Positions 9,023-17,411 of a stretch of 64,000 nt of DNA are shown one piece after another (the first letter of the stretch is position 1; the number at the start of each line of letters is the position of its first letter). Both the position numbers and the translations under genes were made by a program. Under the pieces are notes generated by a model. That model searched no databases. It saw only the letters and a program-made list of their open reading frames with translations, and was not told the DNA's origin. Origin of the DNA: Deltaproteobacteria bacterium (GTDB lineage Bacteria; Desulfobacterota; GWC2-55-46); the NCBI GenBank assembly GCA_016218105.1, contig JACRET010000004.1, positions 1 through 64,000 on the forward strand. The letters run 5' to 3'.

Positions 9023-9724
9023 TCAGCCCTTAAACCCGTACCGTTTGAATTCTTTACGCAGGTCTTTCAATGACAGCTGGCCCGGAGCTGTTGAGCCCGT
9101 CAAGGAGCCATAAGTGACAAGGGAGCCGAGCATGGGAAAGAACACCCTTGATGCGGCCCCTGACTGCCCCATCGCTATAATGATCAAGTCATTGGAATTA
9201 ATAAGAAATCCGGCAAGCCTCTTTAAATCAAGCGGATCTGCGGCAAAGGCCGCGATCTTTACGATATCCCCGCCCTTTTGCCTGGCTTTCCTGATGATTC
9301 CCTGTAGATCGCTTTCTCCTGGTGTGGATTTAAAATTATGGTAGGAGATGATAACTTTTTTCCCTTTTCTCTTAGCAGAGTTTACCACATCTTTCATTAT
9401 TTCGCTGGAACTTAATTCTATATCGATAATATCAGAAAAAGGGATAAGGTTCTCGAAGATTTCGGCCCTTTTCTCGCTGTCTATAGGGTATTTGCCGCCC
9501 TCCTTGGCAGACCTTACGGTCAGGAGTATAGGCAGATCTGTAAGGGCTTTGAGCTTTATAAAATCTTTTTTTAATTTATCTATACCCCGGTCACTGAAGG
9601 TATCTATCCTTACTTCAAGGATCTCCGCCCCGTCTTTTACCGCCTTTTTTACTATGCCGCCATTTACCCCGCCCACTATTACACCCGCAGTGCAGGGTTT
9701 GGATTTAAAAACTTTTTTTTTCAA
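9023..9724 (-). CDS. aroD: 3-dehydroquinate dehydratase, type I
   Basis: 233 residues forming a TIM-barrel class I enzyme, which dehydrates 3-dehydroquinate to 3-dehydroshikimate in aromatic amino-acid synthesis. Visible motifs: EVRIDTF (substrate site), LLTVRSAKEGG, the catalytic His region ISYHNFKSTP, the Schiff-base lysine in GDIVKIAAFA, and the C-terminal substrate loop MGQSGAASRVFFPMLGS followed by TAPGQ. The extra N-terminal residues are lysine-rich. No other shikimate gene is adjacent; the next gene downstream on the same strand is gap, 89 bases away and with its own promoter. A bifunctional aroDE fusion is excluded by length. Confidence 0.93.
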   Translation of the reverse strand: MKKKVFKSKPCTAGVIVGGVNGGIVKKAVKDGAEILEVRIDTFSDRGIDKLKKDFIKLKALTDLPILLTVRSAKEGGKYPIDSEKRAEIFENLIPFSDIIDIELSSSEIMKDVVNSAKRKGKKVIISYHNFKSTPGESDLQGIIRKARQKGGDIVKIAAFAADPLDLKRLAGFLINSNDLIIIAMGQSGAASRVFFPMLGSLVTYGSLTGSTAPGQLSLKDLRKEFKRYGFKG

Positions 9725-10117
9725 GCGCCCTCCGGCTATCGATAAGAGAGATATTTTCAGTGGGCTCTTTCTTGTAACCCGTTAAAAAGTAAAAAGATTA
9801 TGGGGTGGGTAATTTCAGATAAACTTGACCAATATTACCAATACTTAAAAGAATACTAAATGTCAAGAAGAAAGAGGCTGTTTCCCGGTTTAATCGGGTA
9901 CAGATTTCAGGGAAAAGAATGCTTAAAATCCTTTTGCGGCGCGGTGCTTCAATTTTTAATTTTTTTCATATAATGTTTTTAATCTTTATGGATAATAATA
10001 AATATCCAATCTTCGATTGTAGTGGTGTATTCGGGGTAGTTTCATCTCGGGACCCATGCCATGGTATCCCGCCGGGCCGTCAATGAGCAAAAAGAATAGA
10101 TTAAGCCTCGGTTGTGC
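9725..10117. other. Divergent intergenic region between aroD and the LysM protein
   Basis: About 390 AT-rich bases with no supported gene. It holds an imperfect inverted repeat around 10047-10070 (CGGGA...TCCCG). The downstream LysM gene has a clear promoter just to the right. I could not identify a convincing aroD promoter. Confidence 0.5.
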
Positions 10118-10146
10118 TTGAAATTGATGAGTACTTCATTTATAAT
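10118..10146 (+). promoter_or_regulatory. Strong sigma-70 promoter of the coiled-coil LysM gene
   Basis: TTGAAA at 10118-10123, a 17-base spacer, and a perfect TATAAT at 10141-10146. An AGGAG ribosome site (10171-10175) and ATG at 10181 follow. This is among the best promoters in the window, so this large structural protein is probably made at a high constitutive level. Confidence 0.85.
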
Positions 10147-10180
10147 TTTTTTCTATATTTAGAATGGCAGAGGAGTTTTT

Positions 10181-13045
10181 ATGGGTGGAGTAGGCGCTTT
10201 ACTCGGAGTTTTCCTGATGTTCTCGCTCGCGGTCTCGTGGATCGCCGGTGACAAGGAAAAGACTCGTCTTGAAGACAAGGTAAAAGAGACCAAGACAGCC
10301 GAAGCTCAGCTGGAGAAGGAGCTTAATCAAACAAAAACTCAGGCGGCGAAAGACCTTGAGCAGTTAAAAGATATTGAAAAGAAGCTTAAGGAAGAGATAG
10401 CCGAAAAGAAAAAGCTTGAGAGGGCGCTCGCTTTCGAGGAGAGGCAGAAGAGGCTGGCTGAAAAAGATGGCGTCAGCGACGCCGACCTGAGCAAAGAGCG
10501 CGAAAAGATAAGGGCCGAGATAGAATCAAAGGCGCAGCGGGAAATATCCGAATTGGAAGCGAAGCTCCTCGCTGTTGAAGAAGCCAAGAAAAGGTTCGAG
10601 GTCGAGATACGCCTCAAAGTCGAGGAAGAGGCCCGTAAAAAGGCCGAGGCAGCCTGGACACAGGCAGAGCTTGCCAGATCCAAAGCCCAGGAAGCTGCGC
10701 TTAAAAATAACGCCCTTGAGGGCAAGTTAAAGGAGATGGAGAAGGCAAAGGTTGCCATCGAAACAACTCTTAAGAACCATGAGGCCGCAAGGAAAGAAGC
10801 TGAAAAGAAACTTGTTAAGGAATCCGAAGCGCGTGTGACGCTTGAGGCAAAGCTGAAAGAGGTCGAAAAATCCCTGACGCTCGCTAAAACACTTGGAGGC
10901 ACGGCTAAGGGCGGATCAGGTTTGACAGCGGCCGCCAAACCTGAAGAAGCTGCCGTGGCCCTGAAGACAGCTGAGGATACAACCGCCTTAATGATAGCCG
11001 AGCTCCAGCGTTCCAGGGATGACGCACATAAGAAACTCAAAGAGAGCCAGGATTCTCTTGCCGCGCTCAAGGGCGAGATGGCAATGATAAACGAAGAGAA
11101 GGATATTTTAAAGAGGGAGGCGGAGGGTACCGCAAAAAGCCTCATACTGATAAAAGAAGAGCTTTTTGCCTCAAGGAAACAGGAAGAGTCGCTTCAAAAG
11201 GCCCTTGAAACGAGAACCGTCCTCTTGACCCCTGAAGCCGTCAATGAGAAGGAGGCGCAGAGAGACGAGCTTTCAAGGAAGGTAGCTGAGCTGGAAACCA
11301 AGCTCCTTGCTGCCGAAGAAGCCAAAAAGAAAGCCGGGGATTCATCGCTTGAGATGGATTCGCTCCGTATCCGCTCCGAGGAGCTTACCGGCAGGAACAG
11401 GGCGCTTGAGGGACAGATAAGTGAAATGCGTCAGGCATACGCCAAGGCGGATGCCGCGAGTGAAATGGCTAAAGACCTGATCGCCAAGAACGCGGAGCTT
11501 GAAGCAAAATTAAAAGAGGCGGGTCTTGTAAGCCTACAGGGCAAGGCGGCGTCCTTTGTCGCCCAGAAGTTGATAGAGCGCAATACCGAACTTGAATTGA
11601 AGTTTAAAGACGCCCAGCTCTCGCTTGTGCAGGCAGAGGCCGCCAGGGCTGAGGCTCAATCAGCGATTTCTCAGAACAGGGAGCTTGTGTCAAAGCTTAA
11701 GGACGCTGAGGTCGTATTGGCAAAGACCCAGTCTTCCGCCGATCTTGTTGACAAGCTCAATCAGAAGAACTCGGAACTTGAGAAGAGGATACTCCAGGCC
11801 GGGGAGGCGATAGCGCAGGCGGATGCCGCGAAGTTTATGGCCCAAGAGCTCGGCGAGAAGAACAAGGTCCTGGAAGAGCAGCTCAAGAAGGAAAAGGCCG
11901 TCAAGGGGGGAGACTCCAATGAGCTTGAGCAGCTCCGGCTTGCCAGGAAGGAGATGGAAGGCAATCTTCTTAAAGAGGCTGAGATGAAAAAGACCCTTGA
12001 GGCTACCCTTAAAGATGCTGTGGCGGCAAAGGCGGCGGGTGAGGAAGCGATAAAGGCTATAGCGGCTTCGAAAGAACAGACAGAGACAAAGCTGCTCCAG
12101 GAGACGGAAGCCAGGAAGGCGCTTGAGGCGCGTTTATTGGAAGCAGAGACGATAAAGAACGGGCATGAGGCATCCATGAGGGATGCCGAGTTTGTAAAAA
12201 AGAGGCTTGAGACCCAGCTTGCCGCTGAGCTTGAATCGAAGAGGACGCTTGAGGCCAGGCTAAGGGACATAGATTATCAGAAAAAGATCACTGATTCGGC
12301 GATTGAGGAGGCAGAGGCCGCCAGAAAGAACAGCGAATCGAAGCTCGCGCAGGAGCTTGAGTCAAGGAAGAGCGCTGAGGCAAAACTGGCTCTTGAACTT
12401 GAATCGCGGAAAAATGCCGAGTCAAAATTGGCTCTTGAGCTTGATTCCAGAAGGATAATTGAAGCGAAGCTCAGGGAAAGCGACGAGGCCAAGTCCGCCG
12501 AAAGAGAAGCCGTAAAGAATCTTGAGCAGGCGTTAAAAGAAGCTGAAGCAAAACTACAGAAAGAGAGCCAGGCAAGGAAAGACCTTGAGCTTGAGATTTC
12601 AAGGATCAGCAGGGAAGCAGACGCATGGCGGGCAGAAGGCGGGGTTACGGAGGCGGCCGCCATTCAGAAGGAATTCGCGAGCCTGAAGAAAAAGATACTC
12701 GAAAAACTCAAATCGGGCGAGGTAAATCCGGAAGACGTGGTCAAATTCATGCGGGTTGACGATGTGCTCGGTTTCTATATAGTAAAGAAAGGCGATACCC
12801 TCTGGAAGATATCCAAAAAGAAAGAGGTCTTCGGCAACGCCTATATGTGGCCGCTCCTTTACAGGTATAACGTGTCCAAGATCAAAGGCCCGGATATCAT
12901 AAGGCCGGAGCAGATTCTCATAGTTTATAAGGAAATAGCCGTTAACGAGGCCAAGGACGCGGTTAAGAAGGCAAAGCTTCGCGGCGATTGGCGAAGGTGG
13001 TCAGACCAGCAGAAGAAAGACTGGGTTGAGGACTGGACAAGGTAA
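10181..13045 (+). CDS. Long alanine/lysine/glutamate coiled-coil protein with C-terminal LysM domain
   Basis: 954 residues. An N-terminal hydrophobic segment (about 3-22, ending SWIAG) is either a membrane anchor or an uncleaved signal. About 820 residues follow of Ala-, Lys-, Glu- and Leu-rich sequence with heptad-like spacing, expected to be a very long coiled coil. Around 12330-12480 a roughly 14-residue unit of the type SKLAQELESRKSAE/AKLALELESRKNAE is repeated three to four times, a sign of recent tandem growth. The C terminus is LysM-like (FYIVKKGDTLWKISKKKEVF, then PEQILIV) and probably binds peptidoglycan. I saw no cysteine. The design suggests a rod tethering the inner membrane to the cell wall. 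The function is not known to me; FimV-like or envelope-spacing roles are possible. It is a single gene with its own promoter and terminator. Confidence 0.85.
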   Translation: MGGVGALLGVFLMFSLAVSWIAGDKEKTRLEDKVKETKTAEAQLEKELNQTKTQAAKDLEQLKDIEKKLKEEIAEKKKLERALAFEERQKRLAEKDGVSDADLSKEREKIRAEIESKAQREISELEAKLLAVEEAKKRFEVEIRLKVEEEARKKAEAAWTQAELARSKAQEAALKNNALEGKLKEMEKAKVAIETTLKNHEAARKEAEKKLVKESEARVTLEAKLKEVEKSLTLAKTLGGTAKGGSGLTAAAKPEEAAVALKTAEDTTALMIAELQRSRDDAHKKLKESQDSLAALKGEMAMINEEKDILKREAEGTAKSLILIKEELFASRKQEESLQKALETRTVLLTPEAVNEKEAQRDELSRKVAELETKLLAAEEAKKKAGDSSLEMDSLRIRSEELTGRNRALEGQISEMRQAYAKADAASEMAKDLIAKNAELEAKLKEAGLVSLQGKAASFVAQKLIERNTELELKFKDAQLSLVQAEAARAEAQSAISQNRELVSKLKDAEVVLAKTQSSADLVDKLNQKNSELEKRILQAGEAIAQADAAKFMAQELGEKNKVLEEQLKKEKAVKGGDSNELEQLRLARKEMEGNLLKEAEMKKTLEATLKDAVAAKAAGEEAIKAIAASKEQTETKLLQETEARKALEARLLEAETIKNGHEASMRDAEFVKKRLETQLAAELESKRTLEARLRDIDYQKKITDSAIEEAEAARKNSESKLAQELESRKSAEAKLALELESRKNAESKLALELDSRRIIEAKLRESDEAKSAEREAVKNLEQALKEAEAKLQKESQARKDLELEISRISREADAWRAEGGVTEAAAIQKEFASLKKKILEKLKSGEVNPEDVVKFMRVDDVLGFYIVKKGDTLWKISKKKEVFGNAYMWPLLYRYNVSKIKGPDIIRPEQILIVYKEIAVNEAKDAVKKAKLRGDWRRWSDQQKKDWVEDWTR

Positions 13046-13069
13046 AATAAAAGTAAAATAGCATCAACC

Positions 13070-13100
13070 AAAAGGGGGCGCTCTCGCCCCCTTTTTTTTT
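13070..13100 (+). terminator. Strong intrinsic terminator after the LysM gene
   Basis: AAAGGGGGCG, loop CTCT, CGCCCCC, then a run of nine T. It begins 25 bases past the stop. Confidence 0.92.
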
Positions 13101-13571
13101 ATAAAAAACGAGGGTCATTGAGAGCGGAGCGAAGGAGTCTGGTATAAATATCCCCCTCACCCAGCCTCTCCCCAAATGGGAGAGGGGTTTTTCGTGTAGG
13201 GCCCGTTCCCCGAACGGGCCGGGAAACCATAGAAAAAAACCTCCCATCCCTCGATGGGAGGGGACTGAGGGGAGGGTGAATTTCTTTGTAAAAGGCCTTT
13301 TTTCGCGTTGCCACGCGTTTTCAGGGTATTGGCTCTGCTCGCTGTCGGCTCTCTCCCTCCGATAGAACTGAAGCCCGGTCGCTCGCCTCCTTTATGCTCG
13401 CTACGCAATACCCATGGTATTTTTTGAAGAACAAAATCTAAAAACGAGGGTCATTGCGAGCGGAGAGAAGGAGTCTGGTTTAATAAACCCATCACCCAGT
13501 CTCTCCCCAAATGGGGAGAGGGGTTTATCGTGTAGGCCCGCTCGAAGAACGGGCCGTGATCAAGGAAACCG
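13101..13571. repeat. Composite dispersed repeat, copy A (direct repeats flanking a core)
   Basis: Two direct repeats of about 125-130 bp (13103-13228 and 13440-13571) start with a GAGGGTCATTG.GAGCGGAG motif. Each carries a CCTCTCCCCAAATGGGAGAGG hairpin and a GGCCCG...CGGGCC hairpin. Between them is a core of about 210 bp containing TATTGGCTCTGCTCGCTGTC and GCTCGCTACGCAATACCC. The same modules recur at 40791 (inverted), 48900, and in fragments at 43150 and 61556. Open frames inside it are shared only because the DNA is shared, and I do not call them genes. Confidence 0.85.
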
Positions 13572-14215
13572 TCGCCTATGGGTATCCCCGTCCCTTGACC
13601 ACATTGGGGAGGCCAACATTTGTTTGAGACCGCGTTATATATCCTTGAAAGCCCTCACTTTTCAGCGTAGCACATGTAAAAATAACACTATGATTTATAG
13701 GTGTAAATTGTTATAATTCGCACCGCGATTCAGATTGTAAAAGCTCCATCAGGTTTAGGATAGCAAAAATCCTGAAAAGGGTGGTCTGCCTCCGTGATAC
13801 TCCTTGCGCCATCAGTTGGAATCTGGATTGTAACCTGCCGTAATTCCAATACATTTCTATCTATTTTAAGAAGAATCTGCATTAACAGGCAATAATCCCG
13901 ACGGGTATACCGCGGTTTTTAAGATTATCAGCAGGCCAGGTCAGGCCCTGCAATATCCGCAATTTAAGAAAGCTGGCCGCCGCACTATCTCAGAGCGTGG
14001 CTGCCAACAGTATCTTAAGGATAGTCGCTATGCGTTAATGCGTCTAAACAAAAAAGCTGTTTAAGCGAGCGGCCAATATTGCCGAAGTATAGAGAGGCTT
14101 CTTGCTCTTTCAAGCGCGCCATTTCAAGCCAAGCAGCGTATGGAGAGCCCGGTGGATGACGCATCCGTAGACAGAGAGGCTCACATGTTTAAGGGATAAG
14201 GATATCCCGAAATTA
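13572..14215. other. Gene-free region upstream of the cellulose genes
   Basis: About 640 bases with no supported gene. I looked for a c-di-GMP riboswitch of GEMM type and did not find its conserved core. Just before bcsA, GGGATA-AGGA-TATCCC (14193-14208) can form a hairpin that places AAGGA in the loop, which might affect ribosome access. No convincing sigma-70 or sigma-54 promoter was found, though the bcs genes must have one in or near here. Confidence 0.5.
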
Positions 14216-14236
14216 TTGCCTTCACGCCAAGAGGAT

Positions 14237-16480
14237 ATGAATTCACCGACTCGTTCACAAGGAGACCTGAAAAATAAGGCTGCAAGGGGCATCCTTGTCC
14301 TGTCTATTTTAGTCTCCATTATTTATCTCGCGTACGCAGAGAATTACCTGAGCCTTACCGTCCAATTTCTGATAGGCTGGAGTTTCCTCGGCATCGTCAT
14401 CATCCTGCACAGGATCAACGTTTTCCGGCAGGTACCCTTGAGGCTGGTCTTCCTTGTCTTCTCCGCCCTTATATCTTTCAGGTATCTGCTTTGGAGGACA
14501 TTTGAGACGTTAATATACACAGGCCCTTTCGACCTGATCGGCATGACCCTCCTCTACCTGGCCGAGGCTTACGCTTTGACGATACACTTCCTTGGCATCT
14601 ATGTCAACGCGTGGCCGATCAAGCACCAGAGCGCTCCTTTGCCGGATAACCCGGATAAATTCCCCACGGTGGATATCCTCATCCCGACATATAACGAGTC
14701 GGAAGAAATTATAAGGATTACGCTCACCGCCGCGACTCAGCAGGAATACCCGAAAGATAAATTCAAGATATATCTCCTTGATGACGGAAGCACCGTCGCA
14801 AAGAGGAACAATCCGGCGACTTCGGCGGCCGCCTGGGAAAGGCATTACCGCTTCAAACGCATGGCAGAGGAGCTTGGCGTAAACTATATTACGCGCGAGC
14901 GCAATATACACGCCAAGGCGGGGAACATAAACCATGCCCTCAAGTACACTCATGGGGAGCTTGCCGCCGTCCTTGACTGCGATCACGTGCCCACAAGGGT
15001 CTTTCTGAAAGAGACGGTCGGCTGGTTCCTTAAAGATGAAAAGCTATTCCTCGTGCAAACCCCGCACTTCTTCATAAATCCGACCCCGGTTGAGAAAAAT
15101 CTCTCGGATTTCTCGAATGTGCCCGGCGAGAACGACATGTTCTACAAGGTGATACATCAGGGGCTCGACTTCTGGAACTCAAGCTACTTCTGCGGCTCAG
15201 CGGCTGTTCTAAGGAGGAGCTGCCTTGAGGAGGTGGGCGGCATCTCCGGCCAGACTATCACGGAAGACGCCGAAACATCCTTCGTCCTCCACGGAAGAGG
15301 CTACAACAGCGTCTATATCGGCACCCCGATGACTTGCGGGCTTTCGCCTGACACATTCGACGACTATATCGTGCAGAGGACGCGCTGGGCCAAGGGCATG
15401 ATCCAGCTTTTCATGCTGGACAACCCGCTTATATCAAAGGGGCTGACGTTCTCGCAGCGCCTCTGCTACTTCAACAGCTGTTTCTTCTGGCTGTTCGGCC
15501 TCTCGCGGATAGTATTCTATCTGGCGCCGGCGGCGTTTCTTATCCTCGGGCTCAAGGTATACAATGCCTCCATATACCAAGTGCTTGTATACGGGGTTCC
15601 GCACGTCATAAGCACGTTTATAGTCATGGACTTCCTGTACGGGCGCGCGCGCCAGCCGTTTTTTTCCGAGATTTACGAGAGCGTGCAGTCCATATTCCTT
15701 GTGCCGGCCATACTCTCGGTAATCCTCAATCCGCGAAAGCCCACTTTCGAGATAACACCCAAAGGCAACAGGCTTGAGGCGAATTATCTCAGCCGCCATG
15801 CGTCAACCTTTTTCATGCTTGCCGTCGTAAACATAGTCACAATCCCGCTTGCCGTCGTCAAATGGATCAATTTTCCTCTCTTCAGGGACGTTATCCTCAT
15901 CACATTCTGCTGGGCGGTTTTCAATATTTTGCTTGCCTTGATCTCGCTCGGGGCTTTCTGGGAGAAAAAGCAGGTCAGGAGTTATCACCGCGCCAAGGCG
16001 GATGGGCCGGTTGAGGCGTATTCGCCCCGCCTGGACATGACGATAAGGGGCGAGATAAAGGATATCTCACTTACCGGCATGGGGATAGAGATAGCCGGCT
16101 CCTCCCCTCTTAAGGAGGGTGAGGATTTGACGCTGGAGGTCTTTGACAGCTATGGAGATCGCTATAATTTCCCGGCAAAGGTGCAAAGACACATCCGGAA
16201 GGGCTCGAAGGTCTTTTGCGGGGTGGAGTTCGTCATGGATAAAGAGATATACTCAAGGCTCGTTAAATTCGTTTACGGCGATACCCGCAGGTGGTCCGGC
16301 ATCTGGGAGGCCCGCTCAAAGTCGACGGGGACATTGGATGAGCTTTTGGCCTTTTTCCGCATGGGGGTGAAAGCGAGCATGGACTGTTTTATTTACTTGA
16401 ACAAAAGCGCGTTTTTTGGGATAAAAAGGTATGTTGTTTCAGCATTAGGCAAGGCGCAGACATTATATGAAAAGATATAG
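14237..16480 (+). CDS. bcsA: Cellulose synthase catalytic subunit (UDP-forming) with PilZ domain
   Basis: 747 residues from the ATG. A TTG seven codons earlier (14216) is an alternative; neither has a well-spaced ribosome site. It is an inner-membrane processive GT2 enzyme that polymerises glucose from UDP-glucose and threads the chain outward. Catalytic motifs: ILIPTYNES (148-156), DDGS (182-185), DCDH (247-250), ITEDAE with the TED motif (342-344) and QRTRW (380-384). Membrane helices flank the domain. The C-terminal PilZ domain has both c-di-GMP elements, RSYHR (581-585) and DISLTG (609-614), so allosteric activation by c-di-GMP is expected. Its end overlaps the bcsB start by 14 bases. Confidence 0.97.
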   Translation: MNSPTRSQGDLKNKAARGILVLSILVSIIYLAYAENYLSLTVQFLIGWSFLGIVIILHRINVFRQVPLRLVFLVFSALISFRYLLWRTFETLIYTGPFDLIGMTLLYLAEAYALTIHFLGIYVNAWPIKHQSAPLPDNPDKFPTVDILIPTYNESEEIIRITLTAATQQEYPKDKFKIYLLDDGSTVAKRNNPATSAAAWERHYRFKRMAEELGVNYITRERNIHAKAGNINHALKYTHGELAAVLDCDHVPTRVFLKETVGWFLKDEKLFLVQTPHFFINPTPVEKNLSDFSNVPGENDMFYKVIHQGLDFWNSSYFCGSAAVLRRSCLEEVGGISGQTITEDAETSFVLHGRGYNSVYIGTPMTCGLSPDTFDDYIVQRTRWAKGMIQLFMLDNPLISKGLTFSQRLCYFNSCFFWLFGLSRIVFYLAPAAFLILGLKVYNASIYQVLVYGVPHVISTFIVMDFLYGRARQPFFSEIYESVQSIFLVPAILSVILNPRKPTFEITPKGNRLEANYLSRHASTFFMLAVVNIVTIPLAVVKWINFPLFRDVILITFCWAVFNILLALISLGAFWEKKQVRSYHRAKADGPVEAYSPRLDMTIRGEIKDISLTGMGIEIAGSSPLKEGEDLTLEVFDSYGDRYNFPAKVQRHIRKGSKVFCGVEFVMDKEIYSRLVKFVYGDTRRWSGIWEARSKSTGTLDELLAFFRMGVKASMDCFIYLNKSAFFGIKRYVVSALGKAQTLYEKI

Positions 16481-17411
16481 AATCAGGATGGGAAAGATAT
16501 CGCTGTTTTTTGTCGCGGCGCTCTTATCCGTAATCTTTACCCTGGAAGTCAGGGCAGAGGTCCTGGATATACCCCTTTATAAGTTCGCGCCGGTCAAAAA
16601 CGTAAACCTAAGGTGCATAAGCAACGACTACGTCGTCACTATCCCGGCCCCTGAAAGATGGAAGATAACCAAGGCCGTCCTCACCGTAAACTTCGTCAAT
16701 TCCATAAATCTGATCGGGGATATCTCCCAGCTTTCGGTAAAGATAAACGATACCCCAATCGCGCAGGCCAGGCTTAACCCTCTTTCGCCGGAAAATACCC
16801 TCAAGATAACTATACCCCCCGGATTGCTGACCCCCGGTTATAACTATCTGAGCTTCCACGCGGTACAGCATTATAAAAAGGAATGCGAACATCCGTGCGC
16901 GCCTGATCTCTGGACGACACTTAAGATGGAAGAGGCCATGCTTCATTTAGAATATGATCTGAGGCCCGTTCCCCTTAAGCTTTCGCAGATTTCCTCATTT
17001 ATCTACGACCCGAAGCTGTTTCCTTACGGCCAGGTAAACATTGTTACCGAAGACTCGACTGACGGGACAATAACCGTGGCCGGTGTAGCGGCCTCGGGTA
17101 TTGCCAAAAAATTCGACTACAGGAAGGTGATGTTTTCGACGTCCGGCGATTTGAAGCAGGGCTTTGACAATATCCTTATAGGTAAAAAGGAGTTCGTGGA
17201 AAAGGCCCTGGCTCAAAAAGGCGTCAAGGTCGAGGGGATAAACGGGCCGTTCATCAGGATAATGCACCTGCCGAAGCCTCTTTTGAAGAAGCCGGAATCC
17301 GACCCGTTCCACTCGCTGCTGGTTATTTCCGGCCTCACGCAAGACCATTTGAAACTTGCCGCCGAGACGCTCGCGTTCATGAACTTCCCTTTCCCGGGAC
17401 GGATCAGATGA
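16467..17411 (+). CDS. bcsB: Cellulose synthase subunit BcsB, N-terminal half (split gene)
   Basis: 314 residues. A signal peptide (about 1-30, ending VRA) is followed by the first carbohydrate-binding jelly-roll and flavodoxin-like parts of BcsB, including the conserved EHPCAPDLWTTL segment. BcsB is the periplasmic partner that guides the glucan from BcsA. The frame stops at TGA 17409-17411, while the rest of BcsB continues in the -1 frame. At 17390-17396 the sequence T TTC CCG has the form X XXY YYZ in the correct frame. A -1 slip there gives FPFPGTDQMIVEAF and a single 751-residue protein. A sequencing deletion, a real mutation or programmed frameshifting would all look like this. Confidence 0.88.
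   Translation: MKRYRIRMGKISLFFVAALLSVIFTLEVRAEVLDIPLYKFAPVKNVNLRCISNDYVVTIPAPERWKITKAVLTVNFVNSINLIGDISQLSVKINDTPIAQARLNPLSPENTLKITIPPGLLTPGYNYLSFHAVQHYKKECEHPCAPDLWTTLKMEEAMLHLEYDLRPVPLKLSQISSFIYDPKLFPYGQVNIVTEDSTDGTITVAGVAASGIAKKFDYRKVMFSTSGDLKQGFDNILIGKKEFVEKALAQKGVKVEGINGPFIRIMHLPKPLLKKPESDPFHSLLVISGLTQDHLKLAAETLAFMNFPFPGRIR
17390..17396 (+). promoter_or_regulatory. Candidate -1 ribosomal frameshift heptamer in bcsB
   Basis: In the zero frame the codons are CCT TTC CCG, giving T TTC CCG. This matches the X XXY YYZ form for simultaneous slippage, five codons before the zero-frame TGA. It would yield the reading frame of the downstream half exactly. T/C heptamers are not among the most efficient bacterial ones, so the call is tentative. 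Confidence 0.35.

Noticed and set aside
13099-13434. Open frames inside the composite repeats (also near 48860-49160)
   Set aside because: They are similar only because the repeats are similar, carry stops in some copies (copy A) and lack ribosome sites.
13720-14236. Possible c-di-GMP riboswitch before bcsA
   Set aside because: I looked for the GEMM-type conserved core and paired stems and did not find them; only short hairpins are present.
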